From an uncultured Bacillota bacterium (GTDB taxonomy: Bacteria; Bacillota; Clostridia; Oscillospirales; Oscillospiraceae), in the NCBI GenBank assembly GCA_947426945.1, contig CANEFX010000006.1, positions 39,116-103,115 on the forward strand: a DNA stretch of 64,000 nucleotides, written 5' to 3'. How positions within the stretch are numbered: position 1 is the first letter of the stretch; each line of letters begins with the position of its first letter. Shown here piece after piece: positions 1-7,831 of this stretch. The notes below the pieces were generated by a model. That model saw only the letters and a program-made list of their open reading frames with translations. It was not told the origin of the DNA and ran no database searches. The position numbers and the translations under genes are program-made.

Positions 1-769
1 CCTTCCGGCCCAGACGGCCGGCCAGGTCCTTCTCCAGCTCCCCCAGATAGAGGGAAAGGTCGGCCCCCTGAGCCCGGGGCGTCTCCCGCTTCTCCTTCTG
101 CAGGGCCTTGATAAGGGCCTCGGTCTGCCGTACAGACAGCTGCTCCTTTACCACCCGGGCGGCCGTCTCCCTCTGAAGGGCGGCAGTGGGGGCGCCCAGA
201 ATGGCTCGGGCGTGTCCGGCGGAGAGGTTCCCCTCCTCTACCAGCTTTATAACCTCGCCGGGCAGGGACAGCAGCCGCAGGGTGTTGGTGACGGCGGGCC
301 GGGATTTGCCCATCTGCCGGGCTACCTGCTCCTGGGAAAGGCCGTACTCCTCCATCAGGGTACGGTAGCCCCGGGCCTCTTCAGCGGGGTTCAGGTCCTC
401 CCGTTGAAGGTTTTCAATCAGGCCCAGCTCCATCACCTTGCGGTCGTCTGCCTCAATAATGACGGCAGGCACCTCCTGAAGGCCGGCGGCCTTGGCCGCC
501 CGCCACCGCCGCTCCCCGGCGATAATCTGATAGTAGCCGGTGGCCAGCCGCCGCACGGTGAGGGGCTGAATAATGCCGTGGACCCGGATGGACTCGGCCA
601 GGTCGGACAGGGCCTCCTCGTCAAACCGCTTCCGGGGCTGATTCAGCCCCGGCTCCACCTGGGAGATGGGCAGAGAGACGGAGCCCTCGTTCTGTTCCGG
701 GAGGTCCGGGTCGCCCAGCAGGGCGTTCAGCCCCCGGCCCAGACCCAGTTCTGTCTTTCGTTTTGCCAT
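1..769 (-). CDS. parB: ParB/Spo0J chromosome partitioning protein (3' end beyond window)
   Basis: ParB is the CTP-dependent DNA clamp that loads at parS and works with ParA to segregate the chromosome origin. The reverse-strand frame opens at an ATG at 769 behind an AGGT-type site and stays open to base 1. About 256 residues are visible; the family is usually near 285, so only a short C-terminal part is missing. The protein begins MAKRKTELGLGRGLNALLG, and the conserved AGERRWRAA nucleotide-binding box and a central helix-turn-helix (SQEQVARQMGKSRPAVTN) are present. It lies 4 bp after the parA stop, so the two are co-transcribed. A parS site is at 1660-1675. The order noc-parA-parB matches the origin region of many Firmicutes. 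Confidence 0.95.
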   Translation of the reverse strand, partial: MAKRKTELGLGRGLNALLGDPDLPEQNEGSVSLPISQVEPGLNQPRKRFDEEALSDLAESIRVHGIIQPLTVRRLATGYYQIIAGERRWRAAKAAGLQEVPAVIIEADDRKVMELGLIENLQREDLNPAEEARGYRTLMEEYGLSQEQVARQMGKSRPAVTNTLRLLSLPGEVIKLVEEGNLSAGHARAILGAPTAALQRETAARVVKEQLSVRQTEALIKALQKEKRETPRAQGADLSLYLGELEKDLAGRLGRK

Positions 770-773
770 ATTG

Positions 774-1526
774 TTACCTCGCAATCATTTCCTCCGCCAG
801 CAGCTTGTAGGCCTCCGCCCCCCGGGAGTAGGGGTCGTAGGCGGAAATGGGCTTGCCGTGGCTGGGAGCCTCGGACAGGCGCACGTTCCGGGGAATGACG
901 GTGGCGTACACCTGGCCGGGGAAATGGCGCTTGACCTCCTCCGCCACCTGGAGAGACAGGTTGGTCCGGCTATCGAACATGGTGAGCAGCACACCCTCCA
1001 TAGCCAGCTCCGGGTTCAGCCTCCGCTTCACCAGCCGGACGGTAGCCAGCAGATCGCTCAGGCCCTCCAGAGCGTAGTACTCGCACTGCACCGGCACCAG
1101 CAGGGAGCCGGCGGCGCACAGGGCATTGACGGTAAGCAGCTCCAGGGAGGGGGGGCAGTCAACAAAAATGTAGTCATAACGGTCCGCCAGGGCGTCCAGC
1201 GCGTGTTTCAGCAGCTTCTCCCGGTTGTCAATGCCGATCATTTCAATGCCCGCGCCGGCCAGCGCCTTGTTGGAAGGCAGCACGTCGCCGTATCTGGTGG
1301 AGACCACTGCCCGGGCCGGATCCGCCCCGCTGACCAGAACGTCGTAGACGTTGGGGGAGGCGGTGTTTTTGTCCACCCCCATGCCGGAGGTGGCATTGGC
1401 CTGGGGGTCGAAGTCGCACAGCAGCACCCGCCGGCCCAGGGCGTGGAGGGCGGCGGTGATGTTGACGGTGGTGGTAGTCTTGCCTACCCCGCCCTTCTGG
1501 TTGACGACGGCGATGATTTTGGCCAT
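774..1526 (-). CDS. parA: ParA/Soj chromosome partitioning ATPase
   Basis: Soj/ParA is a deviant Walker-A ATPase that binds DNA non-specifically as an ATP dimer, interacts with ParB and influences origin firing. The 250-residue protein starts MAKIIAVVNQKGGVGKTTTT with the KGGVGKTT loop at about residues 10-17. FVDCPPSLELLTVNAL supplies the Walker B region and GQVYATVIPRNVRLSEAPSHG is the typical ParA C-terminal signature. An upstream in-frame ATG at 1571 is rejected because it falls at the predicted transcription start; the ATG at 1526 has a GAGGAGG site 7 bp away. The gene is followed 4 bp later by parB and preceded by its own promoter, which lies between the gene and parS. Confidence 0.96.
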   Translation of the reverse strand: MAKIIAVVNQKGGVGKTTTTVNITAALHALGRRVLLCDFDPQANATSGMGVDKNTASPNVYDVLVSGADPARAVVSTRYGDVLPSNKALAGAGIEMIGIDNREKLLKHALDALADRYDYIFVDCPPSLELLTVNALCAAGSLLVPVQCEYYALEGLSDLLATVRLVKRRLNPELAMEGVLLTMFDSRTNLSLQVAEEVKRHFPGQVYATVIPRNVRLSEAPSHGKPISAYDPYSRGAEAYKLLAEEMIAR

Positions 1527-1577
1527 GGAAAAGCCTCCTCGTTGTGGCAGAAAATGCAAAGGGCAATGCATCTTTGT

Positions 1578-1606
1578 ATTATATCAATGGGAAAGGGAGA
1601 TTTCAA
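1578..1606 (-). promoter_or_regulatory. Sigma-A promoter of parA-parB
   Basis: On the minus strand a -35 TTGAAA (1601-1606) and a perfect -10 TATAAT (1578-1583) are separated by 17 bp. Transcription would start near 1571, giving parA-parB a promoter separate from noc. Confidence 0.8.
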
Positions 1607-1625
1607 CTGTTTTCCGAGATTTCTT

Positions 1626-1666
1626 AAAAAGAAACGCCAAAGCCGCTTTGCGGCTCCGGCGTTTCA
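1626..1666 (-). terminator. Rho-independent terminator after noc, overlapping parS
   Basis: GAAACGCC (1631-1638) pairs with GGCGTTTC (1659-1666), with an inner AGCCG/CGGCT stem. Read on the minus strand the hairpin is followed by TTTTTAAG, so it terminates noc transcription. Its promoter-proximal arm shares eight bases with the parS site. Confidence 0.75.
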
Positions 1667-1675
1667 CGTGAAACA
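1660..1675. promoter_or_regulatory. parS centromere site
   Basis: CGTTTCACGTGAAACA matches the Bacillus-type parS consensus TGTTTCACGTGAAACA at 15 of 16 positions and keeps the full GTTTCACGTGAAAC palindrome. It lies between noc and the parA promoter, where ParB spreading could affect parA-parB transcription. Confidence 0.93.
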
Positions 1676-1689
1676 TTATTTCGCTTCCT

Positions 1690-1736
1690 TGCTCCTCATC
1701 CCCAGATCGGACCCACAGCGCTGGGCTTCGAGCCGG
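1690..1736. repeat. Degenerate dyad resembling the repeat at 40.5 kb
   Basis: Bases downstream of noc contain a core GCGCTGGGCTTCGA flanked by TCCCCAGATCGGACCC. The same core and flank order (TCTCCAAATCGAACCC, then GCGCTGGGCTTCGA) occurs at about 40556-40590. The match is partial, so this is at most a decayed copy. Confidence 0.35.
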
Positions 1737-1737
1737 G

Positions 1738-2544
1738 TTAGGTTGCCCGGCGGGGGATATGGATGGTAAGGGTAATCTCCTCCTCGCTGTCCTGACGGCT
1801 GCACTGGGCGTCTACCCCGGCGGAGCGCATCAGATCCAGGCTGCGGGTAACGGTGTTGAGAAACAGCCGCACGTCTTTGAGCAGGAAAAGGGGTTTTTTC
1901 CGGACCGGAGGGACGGCAGTCAGAAGACTGTCCACCAAGGCCTCGGTCTGGACCACCGTGAGACCTTGATTTACTACCTGCCGGGCCCCCTCCAGCTGCA
2001 GCTCCGGCGTTTCAAGCCGAAGCAGGGCCCGGGCGTGGCGCTCGGTGGCCCCGCCGTCCCGGAGCAGGGCGAGCACATCGGGAGGCAGCCGCAGCAGGCG
2101 AAGCTTGTTGGCCACGGCGGATTGGCTCTTGCCGATGCGCCGGGCGGCCTCCTCCTGGGAGATGTGGTAGGTGTCGATAAGCCGGCGCAGGGCGGCGGCC
2201 TCCTCCCAAAAGTCCAGATCCCGGCGCTGGAGGTTTTCCACCAGGGCCAGCAGGGAGGAGGCCTGTCCATCCGTCTGAATGGACAGGCAGGGGACCTCCT
2301 CCAGGCCGGCCAGGCGGGCCGCCCGCAGCCGGCGTTCCCCGGCCACCAATTCCCAACGCCCCTCCCGGCGGCGGACGGTGAGGGGCTGGAGCAGACCCAG
2401 CTCCCGGATGGAGGAGGCCAGCTCCTCCAGATCAGACTGGAGAAAGATCCGTCTGGGCTGGCTGGGATTGGGATAAATGGCGTCCACAGACAGAAACAAA
2501 ATGCGCCCGGAGTCAAACAGACCTCTTTTTTGCAATGGCCACAT
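1738..2544 (-). CDS. noc: Noc-type nucleoid occlusion / ParB-like protein
   Basis: Noc is a ParB paralogue that binds dispersed DNA sites and membrane to block division over the nucleoid. The 268-residue product has the ParB N-terminal domain (YPNPSQPRRIF, LVAGERRLRAARLAG with the nucleotide box) and a helix-turn-helix around residues 125-150 (SQEEAARRIGKSQSAVANKLRLL). The short N terminus MWPLQKRGLF may be an amphipathic membrane-binding segment, as in Noc of Bacillus. The C-terminal part differs from that of the ParB encoded at 1-769. It could instead be a second ParB; its place upstream of parA favours Noc. Stop is followed by a terminator overlapping parS. Confidence 0.85.
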   Translation of the reverse strand: MWPLQKRGLFDSGRILFLSVDAIYPNPSQPRRIFLQSDLEELASSIRELGLLQPLTVRRREGRWELVAGERRLRAARLAGLEEVPCLSIQTDGQASSLLALVENLQRRDLDFWEEAAALRRLIDTYHISQEEAARRIGKSQSAVANKLRLLRLPPDVLALLRDGGATERHARALLRLETPELQLEGARQVVNQGLTVVQTEALVDSLLTAVPPVRKKPLFLLKDVRLFLNTVTRSLDLMRSAGVDAQCSRQDSEEEITLTIHIPRRAT

Positions 2545-2764
2545 GGGCGGACCCGCCTTTCAAATAAATTTCCTGCCTAAATTTTACCATAAATTGGAAA
2601 ATAATAGGTCGAAGACGGTCGCCCGGAAAAAATTTCCCGGGGAACAAAGCCGGAAAGTCCTGTGCCCCAGGGCTTTGGAACAAAGAATGGAAAAAATTGC
2701 CGAAAGCGCCTGGAAATGGAACTGAAAATTGTATAAAATTCGGAGGAAAATCAGAAAAAAGGGA

Positions 2765-2793
2765 TTGAAAGCCGGGCGCTTTTCCTGTACAAT
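2765..2793 (+). promoter_or_regulatory. Sigma-A promoter of xpt and the nucleoside importer genes
   Basis: TTGAAA (2765-2770), a 17-bp spacer, then TACAAT (2788-2793). The start would be near 2800, giving a leader of about 75 nt before the GTG of xpt. Confidence 0.78.
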
Positions 2794-2825
2794 ATACCCG
2801 TGATATTTTTACAAGCAGAGAATGT

Positions 2826-2843
2826 GGCCCGAAGCACCGGGCC
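2826..2843 (+). promoter_or_regulatory. Leader hairpin before xpt
   Basis: GGCCCG (2826-2831) pairs with CGGGCC (2838-2843) and is followed by GCTGTTATTTT, so it could act as a weak attenuator in the short xpt leader. I see no purine-riboswitch core, and the leader seems too short for one. Confidence 0.4.
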
Positions 2844-2874
2844 GCTGTTATTTTCCGAAAAGGCGGTGGAGCTC

Positions 2875-3450
2875 GTGGAACTGCTCAAGCAGCGCATCCG
2901 TCAGGATGGCACTGTGAAGGGGAACGACGTGCTGAAGGTGGACAGTTTTCTGAACCACCAGATTGATGTTGCCCTTTTAGAGGAGATTGGCAGAGAGTTT
3001 CAGCGGCGTTTTGCGGGCTGCGGCGTGAACAAGATTTTGACCATCGAGGCCTCCGGCATCGGGATCGCTTGTCTCACGGCGCAGTCTTTTCGCTGTCCGG
3101 TGGTCTTTGCCAAGAAGAGCCAGACCAAGAACATTGCCGGTGAGGTGTACACCACCAAGGTGGAGTCCTTTACCCACGGCAGAGTGTACGACGTGATCGT
3201 CTCCAAAAGATTTCTGGGTCCGGAGGACTGCGTGCTCATCGTGGACGACTTTCTGGCCAACGGCGCGGCGCTGGACGGACTTATTGACCTGGTGGAGCAG
3301 TCCGGGGCGAAGCTGGCCGGGGCGGGGGTTGTCATTGAGAAGGCCTTTCAGCCCGGCGGAGACCGCATTCGCGCCCGGGGCGTCCGGGTGGAGGCTCTGG
3401 CCCGGGTCAAGTCTATGAGTGAGGAGAACGGCGTGAAATTTGCGGATTAA
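2875..3450 (+). CDS. xpt: Xanthine phosphoribosyltransferase
   Basis: Converts xanthine and PRPP to XMP in purine salvage, in the cytoplasm. From the GTG at 2875 the product is 191 residues starting (M)ELLKQRIRQDGTVKGNDVLK, the usual Xpt N terminus and length. The PRPP-binding motif is visible as CVLIVDDFLANGAALDGL. The frame extends upstream to 2800, but that is the predicted transcription start; GTG 2875 has a GGTGGAG site 4 bp before it. It is followed 67 bp later by a nucleoside-type ABC importer, which fits one purine-salvage transcription unit. Confidence 0.92.
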   Translation: MELLKQRIRQDGTVKGNDVLKVDSFLNHQIDVALLEEIGREFQRRFAGCGVNKILTIEASGIGIACLTAQSFRCPVVFAKKSQTKNIAGEVYTTKVESFTHGRVYDVIVSKRFLGPEDCVLIVDDFLANGAALDGLIDLVEQSGAKLAGAGVVIEKAFQPGGDRIRARGVRVEALARVKSMSEENGVKFAD

Positions 3451-3472
3451 AACCGAACACATCGGTTTTAAT
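3446..3472 (+). terminator. Perfect 11-bp dyad overlapping the xpt stop
   Basis: ATTAAAACCGA (3446-3456) and TCGGTTTTAAT (3462-3472) form a perfect stem with a 5-base loop. The 3' arm ends in TTTTAAT, so it may be a weak terminator, an attenuator or an operator separating xpt from the importer genes. Confidence 0.5.
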
Positions 3473-3517
3473 ATATAAAGGTAGGAAACGAACTGTACTT
3501 TTTAAGGAGGAAACAGA

Positions 3518-4828
3518 ATGAAGAAAATTCTTGCGCTGGCTCTGGCCGCGGCCATGAGCCTGTCCCTCGCCGCCTGCGGCGGAAGCGGAAACCCGGACGG
3601 CAGCTCCGCCAACAACCCCGGCTCCGCCGGCAAGCCCAACACCGACGTGTCCACCCCCGTGGACAGCAAGTCCGACTTCAAGGTGGGCGCCGTCTACATC
3701 ACCAGCCAGAACGACACCGCCGGCTACACCTTCCAGCACCACAGCGGCATCACCGCCGCCATGAAGGCCCTGGGGCTGGACCCCGCCGACCTGATCGTGG
3801 TGGACAACGTGCCTGACAATGACGACACCGCCGTGGCCACCGCCATCGACACCGTGGTCAATCAGGGGGCCGACATCGTATTCGGCATCTCCTTCGGCTA
3901 CATCAACGCCATGGCGGAGAAGGCCGAGACATACCCCGACGTCATCTTCTCCCACGGCACCGGCTATATGGCCAACGACACCAACTTCAACAACTACTTC
4001 GGCCGCATCTACCAGGCCCGCTACCTGGCCGGCATCGCCGCCGGCATGAAGTCCGCCGAGCTGGGCAACAACAGCATTGGCTACGTGGCCGCTTACAACC
4101 GGCAGTACGCCGAGACCTGTTCCGGCATCAATGCCTTCGCCCTGGGCGCCCAGTCCGCCAACCCCGACGCGGTGGTCCACGTGAACGTGATCGACACCTG
4201 GGGGGACGAGGCCAAGGAGAAGCAGGCCGCCCAGGCCCTCATCGACGCCTATAACTGCTGCGTCATCTCCCAGCACTGCGACTCCGCCCAGCCCCAGCTG
4301 GTGGCCGCCCAGAACAACGTGTTTGGCTGTGGCTATAACTCCGACATGACCGAGCAGGCCCCCGGCGCCCACATGACCTCCGCCATCTGGCACTGGAATG
4401 TGTACTATCAGACTGCCATCCAGGCCGCCATGGACTGCAACGGCGACGCCTCCAAGTTTGTAGAGAAGATGGGCGGCAACGCCTACTACGCCGGCCTGGC
4501 CGAGGGCTTTGTGGATGCCTCCCCCCTGAACGAGTCCGTCGCCGCCCCCAACACCAAGGCCGTGATGGACGCTGTCCGGAACCTGATCATCTCCGGCGAG
4601 TGGGACGTGTTCTCCGGTGTGAAGCTGAGCTACAACATTTCCGACGACGGCAAGGTGGAGATCATCAAGACCGACGCCCCCCTGATGTCCGACGGTTATG
4701 AGCTGAAGGACGGCAAGGTTGTGGAGATGGCCAATCCCGAGATTGTCCCCGCCGGCGGCCCCTCCGTGGACGACGGGGTCATCAAGGGCAGCATGAACTA
4801 TAACGTAGCGGGCGTGATCGAGGGGTAA
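3518..4828 (+). CDS. BMP-family substrate-binding lipoprotein of a nucleoside ABC importer
   Basis: A 436-residue lipoprotein of the Bmp/PnrA family, which binds purine nucleosides outside the membrane and delivers them to an ABC importer. The N terminus MKKILALALAAAMSLSLAAC gives a type II signal with cysteine at residue 20, followed by a Gly/Ser/Asn/Pro-rich linker to about residue 50. The mature domain shows VGAVYITSQNDTAGYTFQHH, DIVFGISFGYINAMAEKAE and GRIYQARYLAGIAAGMKS, all typical of BMP proteins. Codon use is strongly optimised for G/C third positions, suggesting high expression. AAGGAGG lies 7 bp before the ATG. Downstream are a terminator and repeat, then the ATPase and two permeases, so this gene is probably made in excess of them. 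The exact nucleoside is not known. Confidence 0.92.
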   Translation: MKKILALALAAAMSLSLAACGGSGNPDGSSANNPGSAGKPNTDVSTPVDSKSDFKVGAVYITSQNDTAGYTFQHHSGITAAMKALGLDPADLIVVDNVPDNDDTAVATAIDTVVNQGADIVFGISFGYINAMAEKAETYPDVIFSHGTGYMANDTNFNNYFGRIYQARYLAGIAAGMKSAELGNNSIGYVAAYNRQYAETCSGINAFALGAQSANPDAVVHVNVIDTWGDEAKEKQAAQALIDAYNCCVISQHCDSAQPQLVAAQNNVFGCGYNSDMTEQAPGAHMTSAIWHWNVYYQTAIQAAMDCNGDASKFVEKMGGNAYYAGLAEGFVDASPLNESVAAPNTKAVMDAVRNLIISGEWDVFSGVKLSYNISDDGKVEIIKTDAPLMSDGYELKDGKVVEMANPEIVPAGGPSVDDGVIKGSMNYNVAGVIEG

Positions 4829-4858
4829 GTCCTCCGCCCAGACAACGCAGACCCGTAC

Positions 4859-4897
4859 CGGGCCGGCCGGAAGTTCCCGGTCGGCCCGTGTGTTTTA
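4859..4897 (+). terminator. Terminator or attenuator after the binding-protein gene
   Basis: CGGGCCG (4859-4865) pairs with CGGCCCG (4882-4888), with an inner CCGG/CCGG stem, followed by TGTGTTTT. It would lower transcription into the downstream ATPase gene. Confidence 0.65.
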
Positions 4898-4921
4898 AGC
4901 GCAGGACCTGTAGGGAAGCGT

Positions 4922-5112
4922 AAAAGCCTCCTTTGACAAAGGAGGCGCCCCAGTGTGCACACTGGGGCGGAGGATTGTATTTTGGCGAAGCCAAAATGTG
5001 CGAAGCAAACGAGGTTACAGAGGGCGTTCCGTGTTTACTTCGTATGTTCGCTTCGCGAACGACAATCCTCAGTCAGCGCCTTTGCCAAAGGAGCCTTTCC
5101 CCTGCGGGGAAC
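4922..5112. repeat. Dispersed palindromic repeat, copy 1
   Basis: A roughly 190-bp element. At the left is AAAGCCTCCTTTG followed by its near complement CAAAGGAGGC, then a GCCCCAGTG/CACTGGGGC hairpin. The core is bounded by GGAGGATTGT and ACAATCCTC. At the right are CCTTTGCCAAAGGAG and TTCCCCTGCGGGGAA. Copies with the same layout lie at 50682-50871 and 55031-55212. This one sits between the importer's binding-protein gene and its ATPase gene. Confidence 0.8.
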
Positions 5113-5129
5113 GAGAGAGGAGAGAAGCA

Positions 5130-6713
5130 ATGGACCAGCAATACGCCATTGAGATGCGGGGCATCTGCAAGAGCTTTGGCAGCGTGGCCGCCAATAAGGA
5201 TATCGACCTGAGCGTAAAGCCGGGGGAAATCCTGGCCCTGCTGGGAGAAAACGGTTCGGGCAAGACCACTTTGATGAACATGCTGTCGGGCATCTACAAG
5301 CCGGACAGCGGGTCCATTTTTGTGGACGGGCGGGAGGTGTCCATCAACTCCCCGGAGGACGCAAAGAAGCTGGGCATCGGCATGGTCCACCAGCATTTCA
5401 AGCTGGTGGATGTGTTCTCCGCCGCCGACAATATCTGGCTGGGGGACGACAAATCCGGACCGCTGCTGAAAAAGGACCGCTACGACGTGATCCGGGACAT
5501 GGCGAAGAAGTTCGGCTTTGACATCGATCCCCGGAAAAAGGTGTACAACATGGCGGTGTCGGAGAAGCAGACCCTGGAGATCGTCAAGGTGCTGTACTAC
5601 GGGGCCAGGATCATTATCCTGGACGAGCCCACCGCCGTGCTCACCATTCAGGAGACCCAGAAGCTCTTTGGCGTGCTGCGCCGGATGAAGGCATCGGGCC
5701 ACGCCATTATTATCATCACCCACAAGCTCAATGAGGTGCTGGAGATATCCGATCGGGTGGCTATCCTCCGCAAGGGAGAGTACATCTGCACCGTGGACAC
5801 TTCCGCCACCAACGAGCAGCAGCTCACCGAGTATATGGTGGGCCGGAAGGTGGAGCTGAATATCGACCGCCCTGTGGTGGACAAGACCCGGCCCCTGCTG
5901 GAGATCCGGGATCTGACGATTAAAAACGACGAGGGCGCGGTGGCCATCGACCACGTGAACTTCTACATCCGCGGGGGAGAGATTCTGGGGGTGGCGGGCA
6001 TTGCCGGCTGCGGCCAGAAGGAACTGTGTGAGGCCATTGCCGGTCTGCGGCCCATCGAGAGCGGCCAGATGATCCACAAGGGGGACAACATTGTGGGCTT
6101 GCCCCCCAAGGCGATTTTGGAAAAGGGCATCTCCATGTCCTTCATTCCAGAGGACCGGCTGGGCATGGGTCTGGCCCCCTCCATGTCCATTACGGACAAT
6201 ATGCTCTTGAAAAAATACGATCAGGCCAAAGGGCCTTTTGTGGACCGAAAGACCGGCCGGGCGGAGGCAAAGCAGGTGATCGCCGACCTGGAGATTGTCA
6301 CCCCCTCCACCGAGACGCCGGTACGCCGGCTGTCCGGGGGCAACGTGCAGAAGGTGCTGCTGGGCCGGGAGATCAAGGCCGGGCCCAACGTCATCGTCAC
6401 CGCCTACCCTGTCCGGGGACTGGATATCAACTCCTCCTACGCCATTTATGACATTCTCAATACCCAGAAAAAGGACGGCGTGGGCATCCTCTTTGTGGGA
6501 GAAGATCTGGACGTGATGCTCGGTCTGTGCGACAAAATCATGGTGCTGTGCCACGGAAAGGTTATGGGTGTGGTCCACGCCCACAAAACCACCAAGGAAG
6601 AGCTGGGCCTGATGATGACCGGAGCCCTGGACCTGACCCACAAATATGAGGACAAGCCCGCCGGCATTGCAAAGGACAGCCGGATCGGGGAAAACGAGGA
6701 GGTGGAGGAATGA
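5130..6713 (+). CDS. ABC importer ATPase, two nucleotide-binding domains (nucleoside/sugar type)
   Basis: A 527-residue double-domain ATPase that powers the nucleoside importer. The first domain has Walker A GENGSGKTT (39-47) and Walker B IIILDEPTAVLT. The second has a degenerate loop, GIAGCGQKEL, as usual in the sugar/nucleoside class, a signature LSGGNVQKVLLGRE and a Walker B region VIVTAYPVRGLD in which the catalytic acidic position is not kept. The first-domain signature is also altered (MAVSEKQTLEI). The ATG at 5130 is chosen because the longer frame to 4953 runs through the repeat; GAGAGGAGAG precedes it. The stop overlaps the next ATG by 4 bp. Confidence 0.93.
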   Translation: MDQQYAIEMRGICKSFGSVAANKDIDLSVKPGEILALLGENGSGKTTLMNMLSGIYKPDSGSIFVDGREVSINSPEDAKKLGIGMVHQHFKLVDVFSAADNIWLGDDKSGPLLKKDRYDVIRDMAKKFGFDIDPRKKVYNMAVSEKQTLEIVKVLYYGARIIILDEPTAVLTIQETQKLFGVLRRMKASGHAIIIITHKLNEVLEISDRVAILRKGEYICTVDTSATNEQQLTEYMVGRKVELNIDRPVVDKTRPLLEIRDLTIKNDEGAVAIDHVNFYIRGGEILGVAGIAGCGQKELCEAIAGLRPIESGQMIHKGDNIVGLPPKAILEKGISMSFIPEDRLGMGLAPSMSITDNMLLKKYDQAKGPFVDRKTGRAEAKQVIADLEIVTPSTETPVRRLSGGNVQKVLLGREIKAGPNVIVTAYPVRGLDINSSYAIYDILNTQKKDGVGILFVGEDLDVMLGLCDKIMVLCHGKVMGVVHAHKTTKEELGLMMTGALDLTHKYEDKPAGIAKDSRIGENEEVEE

Positions 6714-7831
6714 AGAATCGTCAGCCTCTTTTCCATGTGGTCAAGCGGGAGGACAGCCGTCCGGGCAGACAGCTTCTGGCCTATGTGACGGCGGTGGTCC
6801 TGGCGCTGGCCGTGGGCGCGGTGCTCCTGGCCGTCCAGGGGGTGGAGCCTCTCACCTTCTATAAGCAGATGCTCACCATGGGCATCCCGGGCAGCCGTTA
6901 CCCCTGGCGGGCGGTGGAGAACTTTATCAAGCTCTTCGTCCCACTGCTCATTGTCTCTCTGGCGCTGGCCCTGGCCTTTAAAATGCGTTTCTGGAACATT
7001 GGCGGCGAGGGGCAGTTTATCATGGGGGCCTTCTGGGCCGGCTTCGCGGCCATGAAGCTGGGGGAGATCCTGCCCAAGCCCGCCATGGTGCTGGTCATGG
7101 CCCTGTGCGGCGCGGTGGGAGGCGGAATATACGGTCTCTTCGCAGCGGCGCTGAAGGTGCGCTTTGGCACCAATGAGACCCTGCTTACCCTGATGCTCAA
7201 CTATATCGCGCTGTACTTCCTCCAGTTTTTTGCCGAGACCAAGGCCCCCTGGAACTTTTTTCTGGACCCGGAGTCCGCCCGGCCAAAATTTGCTAAATTC
7301 CCCGCCGGCGCCCAGATGGTCACCGTCCCCATTGGGCCCTTTAACCTGAATCTGTCCCTTGTGGCGGCTTTGGCGCTGTGTGTGTTGATCTTCGTCTATC
7401 TCAACTACACCAAGCGCGGCTATGAAATTTCCGTGGTGGGGGACAGCCCCAATACTGCCCGGTACGCCGGGATGCGGGTGGGAAGGATTGTTCTGCGCAC
7501 CATTTTCCTCTCTGCGGCCCTTATCGGCATGGCGGGAGCCTTCCACATGTCCTCCGCCGGGGTGATGTCCGCCTCTCCCACCAACGACGTGGGCTGGACC
7601 GGCATTGTGGTGGCCTGGCTGGCCAAGCTGAATACCCTGGGCATCCTGGCGGCCGCCCTGCTGATTACCGTACTCCAGTTCGGCTGTCAGACGGCCAGCG
7701 CCGCCTACCCCGCCATTGACGCCAACTTTGCCAACCTGCTCCAGGGCGTTATCCTGTTTATTGTGTTGGCGGCGGACTTCTTCACCCGCTTCAGGCTGGT
7801 GCGGCGTGCCGGAAAGGAGGCGGTCAAATGA
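6710..7831 (+). CDS. ABC importer permease 1 (nucleoside type)
   Basis: A 373-residue inner-membrane permease of the BPD_transp_2 family, with about eight to ten hydrophobic segments, such as LLAYVTAVVLALAVGAVLL near the N terminus and GVILFIVLAADFF near the C terminus. The conserved EEA-like region RFGTNETLLTLMLNYIALY and GDSPNTARYAGMRVGRI are typical of the nucleoside and Bmp-linked permeases. It overlaps the ATPase gene by 4 bp at the start and the second permease by 4 bp at the end, so the three are translationally coupled. Confidence 0.92.
   Translation: MKNRQPLFHVVKREDSRPGRQLLAYVTAVVLALAVGAVLLAVQGVEPLTFYKQMLTMGIPGSRYPWRAVENFIKLFVPLLIVSLALALAFKMRFWNIGGEGQFIMGAFWAGFAAMKLGEILPKPAMVLVMALCGAVGGGIYGLFAAALKVRFGTNETLLTLMLNYIALYFLQFFAETKAPWNFFLDPESARPKFAKFPAGAQMVTVPIGPFNLNLSLVAALALCVLIFVYLNYTKRGYEISVVGDSPNTARYAGMRVGRIVLRTIFLSAALIGMAGAFHMSSAGVMSASPTNDVGWTGIVVAWLAKLNTLGILAAALLITVLQFGCQTASAAYPAIDANFANLLQGVILFIVLAADFFTRFRLVRRAGKEAVK

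Noticed and set aside
2800..2874. Upstream extension of xpt to an ATG-like start
   Set aside because: The promoter at 2765-2793 puts the transcript start at about 2800, and the canonical Xpt N terminus begins at GTG 2875.
5073..6641. Very long open frame opposite the importer ATPase gene
   Set aside because: It is a GC-rich antisense shadow with low-complexity composition (His, Gln, Gly runs) and no domain. The plus-strand gene has full ABC motifs. The same applies to long frames opposite recJ, rel, mnmG, the thiolase and others.
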